Shown here piece by piece: positions 46,467 to 53,714 of a stretch of 64,000 nt of DNA. The notes under the pieces are model-generated. The model was not told the origin of the DNA, ran no database searches, and saw only the letters and a program-made list of their open reading frames with translations. The stretch is from the NCBI RefSeq assembly GCF_007558825.1, contig NZ_VLTK01000008.1, positions 186,001-250,000 on the forward strand, given 5' to 3'. Source of the stretch: Brevibacterium aurantiacum (GTDB lineage Bacteria > Actinomycetota > Actinomycetes > Actinomycetales > Brevibacteriaceae). The first letter of the stretch is position 1. Each line of letters starts with the position of its first letter. The translations under genes were made by a program, and so were the position numbers.

Positions 46467-47360
46467 ATGAGTGATGAAGACGAGTTCAACAGCGACGAAA
46501 CGGTCGAATCGGGTGATTCGGCTGACGGCGGTGAGGGTACTGGTGATGACGACCTCGACGAACTGCTGGGACGGTTGACTAACCCGGATCAGATCATGGC
46601 GGAGACATCGTCGTATCAGGACCCGGTGTTGGGTGAGATGGGCGGACCGGCTGCCCCGGCATGGTTGGGGTTGCGGTGGCGAGAGATCCCCGAAGAATTG
46701 CAGCAAGAGGCGTGGGTGGGGCTGCGTCGTTGGGTCGATTGGCTGATCGCGGAGTTCAAAATCTCCTCGTCTATCATCCCTAGTTGCTGGTTTCGGCATT
46801 CAGAGATCGTGGCTGAGCTACACGCGGCGATGAATTTGGAGTACAAGACGTGGGAAGAGAAGTTGCCCACGGTTAACGCAATGTGGATGTGGCTACCGCA
46901 GTTGCAGTCGATGCTGGAGTACCGGTTGCGACCGATGGTAAAAGAGCTGGGGTCGTGTGGGAAAGGCGAACATCGGGAGCCGGTGGTCGAGGCTCGCGAT
47001 TACGACGAAGACCTGTGGGAACAGACAGTGTTCACACGCCGGTCAACAGCGACAATTGACCGTCCTGGTGTCGACGAAGATCCGTCGTTCGGTCGAGTGC
47101 GCCTCATCACCGACGATGGCGAACTCATCGGAGAGTCCGACATCTTCGGAGTCGGACCAGTTCGGACGGGAACGAGAACCAGCGAGATCGATCTCGAGGG
47201 TGAAAGCGTCGCGGGAGCCAATGATTTCAGTGTCACGGTGACCGCGACTCACGTGCCTGCGGGAGGGTCATTCGTGTGGGAGGAAGCTGCGACGCCCGAT
47301 GGGCCGTGGGGTGTTCCCGACGACGAAGAAGGTGTGCCCGGGTCACCTGTGAGCGGTTGA
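46467..47360 (+). CDS. DUF4913-like protein
   Basis: A 297-residue acidic protein. Residues about 60-160 contain WVDWLIAEFKI, IPSCWFRHSEIVAELHAAM and WLPQLQSML, matching the tryptophan-rich pattern of DUF4913, found almost only in actinobacterial mobile elements. The C-terminal half is disordered and acidic. Role unknown; often near transfer genes. Confidence 0.6.
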   Translation: MSDEDEFNSDETVESGDSADGGEGTGDDDLDELLGRLTNPDQIMAETSSYQDPVLGEMGGPAAPAWLGLRWREIPEELQQEAWVGLRRWVDWLIAEFKISSSIIPSCWFRHSEIVAELHAAMNLEYKTWEEKLPTVNAMWMWLPQLQSMLEYRLRPMVKELGSCGKGEHREPVVEARDYDEDLWEQTVFTRRSTATIDRPGVDEDPSFGRVRLITDDGELIGESDIFGVGPVRTGTRTSEIDLEGESVAGANDFSVTVTATHVPAGGSFVWEEAATPDGPWGVPDDEEGVPGSPVSG

Positions 47361-47435
47361 GAGAACGAGTTGTTCTGGATGGGCGAGGGCCTACCGCGCC
47401 GGTGCCGGACCGCAGCTGAGCTCGTGGAGTGAAGT

Positions 47436-47933
47436 GTGACTGGGCGAAGGAAAGGTGCAAGGAGAATGAACACGGTTGAAGAAGCGGCAGTGAGCGAGCA
47501 AGAACTCGCGGCAGCTGAGGCTGAACTGGGCAGGGCGAGTGATGAGTGCGATGTGGCCAATGCCCGAGCTGATCGGGCGCGGGAAGTGTTGGGGAGGTTG
47601 CAGTGCCGGTTCTCATGGAGGCCCGAGAACGTCCGCCCAGGGTGGCCTGTCATGTGGTGCGGACGTCCGGTCGGTCACGAGGGGGCTCACGATGCACGGT
47701 TCTATCTGGAAGAGAACCCGTGTGAAGAGTTCGCGAACGCGGTCGGCGAATTCGCGGCGGCGGATCGTGCTGCCGAAATAGCGGGACGCCGATGGATGGA
47801 CAGTATTAGCACGGTCCAAAAGTTGAAGGGCGAGGATGTCATCGACGCGTTTGATCAGTATCCGTTGGACGGGTTCTGGGATCCACGATGGGACAGCTCG
47901 TTGAGAGAAACCGAAGATGATGAGCGCGAATAG
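47436..47933 (+). CDS. Hypothetical protein with coiled-coil head and Cys-GH-x-G-x-H motif
   Basis: A 165-residue protein. An N-terminal coiled coil (about 12-50) is followed by WCGRPVGHEGAHDARF. The following gene has LCERRKGHDGPHGEE after its own coiled coil, so the two are probably diverged paralogues. GTG 47436 has GGAG six bases upstream; ATG 47466 is too close to its AAGGAG. Unrecognised. Confidence 0.5.
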   Translation: MTGRRKGARRMNTVEEAAVSEQELAAAEAELGRASDECDVANARADRAREVLGRLQCRFSWRPENVRPGWPVMWCGRPVGHEGAHDARFYLEENPCEEFANAVGEFAAADRAAEIAGRRWMDSISTVQKLKGEDVIDAFDQYPLDGFWDPRWDSSLRETEDDERE

Positions 47934-47981
47934 CAGCCGTCGGCGGACCTGTGAGCGGCCAAGGTGAGGAAGGAAGAAGTC

Positions 47982-48341
47982 ATGGTGACAGAGAGTGAAT
48001 TCGCAAAGGCAGCGATGGAGTTCCACCTGGCGGTCAATGCCGCTCGACAGGCCCAAGTGGAAGTCGACGATGCTCGATGGGCGATGGAGGAAATGCAATG
48101 TCTCAAAGAGTTTCAGCTCATGGTTCCGTATGAGGACGGTGACGGCTTCGCGTTCGTGGTGACGCTGTGCGAGCGTCGAAAGGGGCATGACGGGCCGCAC
48201 GGTGAAGAGCCGATGACGTCTGAATACGAGTCGGCGGTCATCCTCGATGAGGTCCATACAATCCGAAAAGACACAGGGTGGGTCCGCGAAATGGGCCGGA
48301 AAGCGCGTGCGCTATTCGCACTGGAGCCGGATCGTGGCTGA
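47982..48341 (+). CDS. Hypothetical protein, paralogue-like of the preceding gene
   Basis: A 119-residue protein: coiled-coil head (about 5-40), then LCERRKGHDGPHGEE, and a short C-terminus. GGAAGGAAG before ATG 47982 decides the start. It is followed by a strong terminator that closes the transfer transcript. Unrecognised. Confidence 0.5.
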   Translation: MVTESEFAKAAMEFHLAVNAARQAQVEVDDARWAMEEMQCLKEFQLMVPYEDGDGFAFVVTLCERRKGHDGPHGEEPMTSEYESAVILDEVHTIRKDTGWVREMGRKARALFALEPDRG

Positions 48342-48370
48342 CCTAGCAACCCCGGCGGGGTTGAGCGAGG

Positions 48371-48406
48371 GAAAGCGGTGACCTGAGTGCATAGGTCACC
48401 GCTTTC
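48371..48406 (+). terminator. Strong terminator before the SSB block
   Basis: A perfect 14-bp stem GAAAGCGGTGACCT / AGGTCACCGCTTTC with an 8-nt loop. The remaining gap to ssb (to 48511) holds a perfect palindrome GATGCAC-C-GTGCATC (48473-48487), a possible operator for ssb. Confidence 0.82.
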
Positions 48407-48511
48407 ACCGTATTTCGGGTGGAAATGTTTGTCACCCAATGCTGACAGTGACTGTGACCGAACTCCCAGTGAGATGCACCGTGCATCCGACTGATGAAGG
48501 AGGCGGTCACA

Positions 48512-49075
48512 GTGGCCGATAAGCGAAAGATCACTGGGTATCTTGCAGCCGATCCGCGTCGCGTTGAGCACAATGGCACACAGTTCGCGGCATTCGAAGT
48601 GTTGGAGAACAAACGGTACTTCGATGGAGACGAGCAAGTCTGGAAAGACGCCAAACCGACGAAGTATGAGGTCACTGTCGACCAAGAGGGCCTACGCGAG
48701 AATCTGCTCGCCTCGTTGGAAAGTGGTCAGCGGGTGACGGTGGAGGGCAATTACAAGCCGAAACCGTACGTCGACGGTGAAGGCAATCAGCGAGTGAGCA
48801 ACAAGATCTTCGCCAAAGACGTCTCCGCGTCGTATATGCACAATTCGCTTGGCCGTGGCGGTGTGGCCCCAGATCGAGAACAGGACATCAGTGCAGGGTC
48901 AGCGCTGTCCGGGCAGGAATTGGGGCGCGAGGCGGCTGGACCTGGTTGGGGCGAGAATCCCGATCCGTATCCGGTCCATAGCCAGGAGTTCGCTGATCGA
49001 GGTCAGCCGGTGCGCCAGCAGTACACCGCTCCCCCACCTCCGAACCAGGCTCCCGACGCCGGTCTCAGCCGATGA
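48512..49075 (+). CDS. ssb: Single-stranded DNA-binding protein of the element
   Basis: A 187-residue OB-fold SSB-like protein. Residues 1-110 hold the OB domain (ITGYLAADPRR; FAAFEVLENKRYFDG; GQRVTVEGNYKPKPY). The C-terminus is Pro/Gly/Gln-rich and ends LSR rather than in the acidic DDDIPF-like tip of housekeeping SSB, so contact with host replication partners may differ. GTG 48512 is preferred (AAGGAGG eight bases upstream) over ATG 48494. Element-borne SSB genes commonly sit in the leading region that enters the recipient first. Confidence 0.8.
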   Translation: MADKRKITGYLAADPRRVEHNGTQFAAFEVLENKRYFDGDEQVWKDAKPTKYEVTVDQEGLRENLLASLESGQRVTVEGNYKPKPYVDGEGNQRVSNKIFAKDVSASYMHNSLGRGGVAPDREQDISAGSALSGQELGREAAGPGWGENPDPYPVHSQEFADRGQPVRQQYTAPPPPNQAPDAGLSR

Positions 49076-49194
49076 CGCGCAACGAGGTTGTCGAACCGAT
49101 CGATTGGCCCAGCACGGGAGGCACACGCCGTGGGGGGGGCGACCGATCAGACACATGGCCAGTTATCTGCGCAGGACTGAACACGAAAAGGTGA
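49072..49194 (+). CDS. Possible 40-residue protein coupled to ssb, containing a G8 run
   Basis: ATG 49072 overlaps the ssb stop (ATGA). The 40-residue product starts MTRNEVVEPIDWPST and ends seven bases before the next gene, whose ribosome binding site it overlaps. Codons for Gly-Gly-Gly contain an uninterrupted run of eight G (49132-49139), prone to slippage. No homology is recognised, and it could be chance. Confidence 0.35.
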   Translation: MTRNEVVEPIDWPSTGGTRRGGGDRSDTWPVICAGLNTKR

Positions 49195-49201
49195 ACAGAC
49201 G

Positions 49202-50479
49202 ATGGTTGACTCCCAGGCCGAGTTGATTCGGACCGCCGATATGCATATCACGACGATGCGACGCCGAGTGATCCTCGCCCTCGCCGATGCCCAAGAACTA
49301 CTCATGAGTTCTCCGGCTCAAGACCGTCACACCATCGAGAATAGATTGCGCTATGCACTCCGCTCCGCTGTGACGGACAGGGACGTCAGCCTCGCAAGTG
49401 ACCACTACCAGACAGTCTCGGAACTGTCTGGAGTCGATTCCGTCCAACAGGAGATGAGTACACGCGCAGCACATGTGAGTGCTTTCAGCGAATCGGTCAT
49501 CAATGCCGTTGACGACTGTCGTCCATGGTTGGCAGCGATGTCAGTGACGACTGCCGAGGTCGTTAGTCCCGAGAAGCTTCCCGAGCTGCGTGAGACACAG
49601 GAATGGGGGCTGATGCAGCAGGCCAGCATCGAAGCCACCGTGTCGTGTATGCCACCTGCACCGAAAGGGTGGTCAGCCGCGGATGGAACAGGAGTCAAAC
49701 GCCTGGAAGCACACGATGCCGATGTGGCTGCGTGGATGATTGCTGACCAGCCACCAGTAACGGAACGGTCGACTAATGAACCATCAACCGGGCACCTGTT
49801 GCGGGGCGCAGTGGGACAACGTCTCAAAGTGAGCTGTCAGCGTACCGACACCAGTTGGTCGACGATGGACAAGGCGTATTCCAAAGCGTACGAATTCGAT
49901 ACACCGGAGGTGCAGAAGGAGCGGGAAAGACAGGGTGGTGACTTCTGGCCATTGCGCAATGGCAGTGATTGGTGGGCATTGCGCAACGGTATTCCGGTCG
50001 CGATTGATTCGTTCCCAGCTCCGAACGAATCTCTTCAACAGTACCCAGATATGCGCTTCAAACTGCCTCGCCCTGTATGGGACTCAAGCCGCGCTTACAC
50101 GGGACCGGCGTTCGAACGCGCCGTGGTCGAGGGCGAGAACGACGTCGACGTGACCGTCAGCGCACAGCAACGTGTCGATCTGCGAGAGCGAGCCGAGGAC
50201 GTGCAGTTCAGGTCGGTCTATGAGGCGGAAGAACGCATTGAGTTTATTCAGAGCGGCGACGATTACGGCCGTGATGGTGGAGAGGCTGCACAGGAGGTGG
50301 CGGGACTGCGCGATGCTGCGGAGCGGGTGGCGTATCAGTGCAGTGTCGTCGTCGGTGCACTGGACTCAGCCAAGCCGGTGACGATGCACAACAGCGCCCC
50401 GGCCCCGTCGGTGGCACCGCACTTAGTTCCTCCCCCGACACCGGCGCCTGCGGGTGCCAGTGCCCAGCTGAACCGCTAA
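49202..50479 (+). CDS. Unrecognised tandem family, member 1
   Basis: A 425-residue soluble, mostly alpha-helical protein. It begins with a helical region containing MRRRVILALADAQEL (about 19-33). Near residue 141 is the family block ASIEATVSCMPPAPKGW, matching ASLE..., ASVE... and ASIE... blocks in the neighbouring genes and in the DarB-like C-terminus. The C-terminal tail is VAPHLVPPPTPAP..., shared with member 2. GAAAAGGTGA precedes the ATG. No known function; see the finding on the family. Confidence 0.6.
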   Translation: MVDSQAELIRTADMHITTMRRRVILALADAQELLMSSPAQDRHTIENRLRYALRSAVTDRDVSLASDHYQTVSELSGVDSVQQEMSTRAAHVSAFSESVINAVDDCRPWLAAMSVTTAEVVSPEKLPELRETQEWGLMQQASIEATVSCMPPAPKGWSAADGTGVKRLEAHDADVAAWMIADQPPVTERSTNEPSTGHLLRGAVGQRLKVSCQRTDTSWSTMDKAYSKAYEFDTPEVQKERERQGGDFWPLRNGSDWWALRNGIPVAIDSFPAPNESLQQYPDMRFKLPRPVWDSSRAYTGPAFERAVVEGENDVDVTVSAQQRVDLRERAEDVQFRSVYEAEERIEFIQSGDDYGRDGGEAAQEVAGLRDAAERVAYQCSVVVGALDSAKPVTMHNSAPAPSVAPHLVPPPTPAPAGASAQLNR

Positions 50480-50501
50480 ACGCAACTAAGGGGTGAGTGG
50501 A

Positions 50502-51383
50502 ATGTCAGAGCAAACCCGAACGGCGTTCACTGTTGGAAACGAACACGTCCGGGCTGTACGCCGGATGATCGGCGCGGCATTGGCTGAAGCCCGAGAGTTA
50601 AGCGTCGACACAAGCACCCGTGCCATGGCGGAAGAGTTCTTGCGGCAAGAATTCGAGCGCACAATGACGGTGCTCGACCGAGCACGCGAAGCGTACCGGA
50701 ACGCGGCGGTTGGTCCCAGCGGTGAGCAAACACGACGACGTGCGGTTGAACTCGGTGCAGTGCGCAGAGCGATGGATGCCGGGGTGCAGGCGCGGAGTCC
50801 GCACCTGGCCAGTGTCGCAGTCACCTTGCAAGAGCGGCTACCGGACATACGTCGGGACGTGCTGGATTCAGAAGCAGGAGCACTCACTCGGCGTGCGAGC
50901 TTAGAAATGGCAGCACGATTGATACCACCTGACCCGAGCCGGTGGGACACGTCGGTTGGTCATCGGCTTGAAGCATCGGACCAGTTCATCAAGGACGTAG
51001 CAACCCTGCAGGAGCGCAATGAACGTGCCGCGACAGGGCTACGGAGAGTGACAGGTACATCAACGGCAGATCCACGCGGTGCTGCTCTGCAGATCGCCTG
51101 CTACGAGCGCATGAACTCCCAGCAACTGCAAGACAGCGAGCAGTGGAGAAAGCAAGTACGAACCACTCACTCGGTGGCCGACCAGGAGATTGAGCGGGGT
51201 CTAACGAAAACAGGAGTGCCGCCCATGCCGTGGGCTGGCCGGGCGGCACCAACTAGGCGCAACGGGCAGGCGGGTGCCCAAGACGTCGCAATGGGAACGG
51301 GTGCTAGCGGGGCCGGCCCCGCTCATTTGGTGCCTCCCCCGAAGCCTGCCCAAGCGCCAAGTATCGGAATGAACAGGCTCTGA
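50502..51383 (+). CDS. Unrecognised tandem family, member 2
   Basis: A 293-residue helical protein. The head is VRRMIGAALAEARELS (about 18-33), then an AEEFLRQEFERTM coiled coil. The family signature is ERLP (about 111) followed exactly 21 residues later by ASLEMAARLIPPDPSRW. A second block, RGAALQIACYERMNSQQ, recurs in member 3 (RGQALMRACYDTMSDQQ). The Pro-rich tail includes TGVPPMPW and AHLVPPPKPA. ATG 50502 follows AAGGGGTGA. Confidence 0.6.
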   Translation: MSEQTRTAFTVGNEHVRAVRRMIGAALAEARELSVDTSTRAMAEEFLRQEFERTMTVLDRAREAYRNAAVGPSGEQTRRRAVELGAVRRAMDAGVQARSPHLASVAVTLQERLPDIRRDVLDSEAGALTRRASLEMAARLIPPDPSRWDTSVGHRLEASDQFIKDVATLQERNERAATGLRRVTGTSTADPRGAALQIACYERMNSQQLQDSEQWRKQVRTTHSVADQEIERGLTKTGVPPMPWAGRAAPTRRNGQAGAQDVAMGTGASGAGPAHLVPPPKPAQAPSIGMNRL

Positions 51384-51410
51384 GAGCCACGGGAGTATAC
51401 GGAGATCACG

Positions 51411-52814
51411 ATGAAACAGGCAGAAGTTATTGCACTGCACTCGAAGATGCTCAACGCTTCACCGGGTGAGGCCATGCGCCTGGGTATACCAGGGAACACA
51501 CCATATGACATCACGCTGCGCTGGCAACGGCAGAAAGCACTGACCGACTACGACTTCGCGCTCCGCCGACAGTCACAAGCCGAGACCGGGGAGTACGACC
51601 GCCAGCGCGTGTTCGGATTGCCAGCGGTGGGAACCGCGTATGGGGACGTCGAATGGCTGGAAGCGTCGGGGGTACTCATGGGTCAGATGGAAGAACATCT
51701 CGGGTGCGACCATGGCGAGCTCGACGACGAAGTCCTTGACCGGGTCGTGGCCGATGCCATCGGAGATGCCCGCAACCCAGAGCGGCGCACTCGTATCCCG
51801 GCTCGGGAACACATCAGCCAGTGGTGGGCCGAACACCACGGACGGTACGAGAATCCAGGTGCGGAAGACATGATCGGCGCCGATCTGATCGATGCCGACG
51901 ATGAGGTGCATCTGCTACGCCGACGGATTGTCGACGCTCTGCGCCACGGGCAACGCTTGGCAGAGAATCCGAGACGGCGCACCGAAGCCGAACAGTACAT
52001 CAAGCAGCAGGCACGCGAGGCCGATAAGCATGTGCAGACGGCGATGGGCAAGTACCGGCTGGCGGCACAGGACTTCAGACAGGCCCGACAACGACCCAAC
52101 GTAGCCGATGCTGCACGTGAACTGCTGGAGGTGAACGAACGTGCCGCGGCGAGCAAAGAAGCGGCCTTGCAGAAGTACTCGATTGTGCTGGCACTTGCGG
52201 CCAAACGGACAACACCGTTCATGGCGGGAATGCGGCGAAGCCTCGGAGAACGATTCCCCCATGAAGAACAGGCGATTTTGAATACTAAGGCTGGCCGTCT
52301 GGCTGAGGCCGCGAGTGTGGAAGCGGCGCTGCGCCTGACTCCGAAAGAACCAGAGACGTGGGTCCCCGAACGGGATGATTTCACGACCAGGGTCGACGAG
52401 TTCATTGAAGCCTCGGGGGCACGCGATGGGCTGGACCTAGCGGTGATGAAAGAGGCACAAAACGACAGTCCCACAGTCGCCTTTCGAGGTCAGGCTCTGA
52501 TGCGAGCCTGTTACGACACGATGAGCGATCAGCAGCAGGCGATCAGTGACCGGTGGGGTCAGGTCGACACGAACGTGCCAGCGCCAGGAGTCGGACTTGG
52601 TCACAACAGCACAGAGTCCGAGGACTATGCCGCGTCAACTGGGGTACCGCCGATGCCTGTGCCGCCTCCGTCGGCGAAGGACAGATCGCCGGACGAACTC
52701 GTGAGGGAGCAGGAGCGGATGGTGACTGTCGTTGAGACGCAGACGTGGGTGTATGCGGTGCAACCGCCGACAGTAGACGTTGACGTTGAGACTTCGTTCG
52801 GGCTGGAGAGGTGA
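51411..52814 (+). CDS. Unrecognised tandem family, member 3
   Basis: The 467-residue member. A unique N-terminal domain (1-165; LHSKMLNASPGEAMRLGIPG; HISQWWAEHHGRYENPG) precedes the family module at about 168-390. The module has LLRRRIVDALRHGQRLA, AEQYIKQQAREADKHV, ERFP (about 280), ASVEAALRLTPKEPETW 21 residues on, and RGQALMRACYDTMSDQQ. The tail holds TGVPPMPVPPP. GGAGATCACG precedes the ATG. No known function. Confidence 0.6.
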   Translation: MKQAEVIALHSKMLNASPGEAMRLGIPGNTPYDITLRWQRQKALTDYDFALRRQSQAETGEYDRQRVFGLPAVGTAYGDVEWLEASGVLMGQMEEHLGCDHGELDDEVLDRVVADAIGDARNPERRTRIPAREHISQWWAEHHGRYENPGAEDMIGADLIDADDEVHLLRRRIVDALRHGQRLAENPRRRTEAEQYIKQQAREADKHVQTAMGKYRLAAQDFRQARQRPNVADAARELLEVNERAAASKEAALQKYSIVLALAAKRTTPFMAGMRRSLGERFPHEEQAILNTKAGRLAEAASVEAALRLTPKEPETWVPERDDFTTRVDEFIEASGARDGLDLAVMKEAQNDSPTVAFRGQALMRACYDTMSDQQQAISDRWGQVDTNVPAPGVGLGHNSTESEDYAASTGVPPMPVPPPSAKDRSPDELVREQERMVTVVETQTWVYAVQPPTVDVDVETSFGLER

Positions 52815-52819
52815 GCACA

Positions 52820-53626
52820 GTGGCTGAGACAGATATGAACCTGCTCCGGGAGCGGATGGCCACGCGGGTGAGAGTCGTCAGGCAGATGGGGCAACGGATT
52901 AGCCGAGCACCAGAGAGTCAGATCGAATACATGGAAGACATGTCCAAGCTGCTCACGGGTCAAGCCCGTGACGCGCACGAAGCCGCAACGATCCTCGATA
53001 ACCAATCACCGGAAGCCGGTGTGATGGAACGCTACGGCGATGCGTTAATCGCCGCGAAGGATCCCCAGACAGGAGGACATGAGTGGGCAATCATCCAGCG
53101 AGCGATGCGCGATGAACTCTCCAGCACAGAACTTCAGAGCCTGGACGCAAGCGAGAAAATGCGAACCGTGAAATCGGCCAGCAAAGAGGCCGCGCTGATG
53201 TCGTGGACACCGACCGCCGACGTGCAGACAGTCGACACGGCCCTTGACCGGTATTGGGAGGCATACGAAATTCAAGACCGGGCGCGGACGGTCGACCTAG
53301 GAGAAGTCGGTTCCACCTATGACCGGTCACGGATGGTCACCGAAGCATGGACAACGGCCAGTAGTGCGGCATCAGTGTCCGCACGAGTACGGACACGCAC
53401 GGAGCAGGTGAACATTGCTCTCGAAGCCGAGGACTCCCCTGTCGCTGAGGCAGCGAGCAACCTCATCTACATTGACCGGTCAAACGGGACAACACAGACG
53501 AAGGCGTGGGACGAGCAGATGGGCCGTGACCGGTCAACGCCGGTCACGAAGTCCGGCCCGGACCTGGACATGATGACCGGTCACACAGTAACGCGACCGG
53601 TCACAGACCCCGGTCTTGACCGGTGA
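52820..53626 (+). CDS. Unrecognised tandem family, member 4 (divergent)
   Basis: About 268 residues, helical. The module is weaker but in register: RVRVVRQMGQRIS, then ELSSTEL..., then SASKEAALMSW at the position of AS-x-E in the other members. GTG 52820 is chosen (GAGAGGTGA five bases before); GTG 52811 overlaps the previous stop. The 3' third is packed with TGACCGGTCA palindromes. It lies directly upstream of the promoter for the giant gene. Confidence 0.5.
   Translation: MAETDMNLLRERMATRVRVVRQMGQRISRAPESQIEYMEDMSKLLTGQARDAHEAATILDNQSPEAGVMERYGDALIAAKDPQTGGHEWAIIQRAMRDELSSTELQSLDASEKMRTVKSASKEAALMSWTPTADVQTVDTALDRYWEAYEIQDRARTVDLGEVGSTYDRSRMVTEAWTTASSAASVSARVRTRTEQVNIALEAEDSPVAEAASNLIYIDRSNGTTQTKAWDEQMGRDRSTPVTKSGPDLDMMTGHTVTRPVTDPGLDR
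53320..53583. repeat. Cluster of TGACCGGTCA palindromes (four exact)
   Basis: Exact copies at 53320, 53473, 53527 and 53574, plus CGACCGGTCA (about 53594) and TGACCGGTGA (about 53617). Three copies encode D-R-S and one encodes M-T-G-H, so two frames are used. The cluster ends just before the promoter of the DarB-like gene. Confidence 0.85.
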
Positions 53627-53670
53627 CCGTAGACAGCTCAGAAGCAATCTGAGGGCAAGCGTGCCCACTA

Positions 53671-53699
53671 TTGACGTAATCGCATATATGTTCTAATCT
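53671..53699 (+). promoter_or_regulatory. Sigma-70-type promoter of the DarB-like gene
   Basis: TTGACG (53671-53676), a 17-bp AT-rich spacer, then TAATCT (53694-53699), 15 bp before the ATG at 53715. It is one of the best consensus promoters in the element and suggests the giant gene is transcribed on its own as well as from upstream. Confidence 0.7.
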
Positions 53700-53714
53700 G
53701 TGAGGTAAGGCAGA

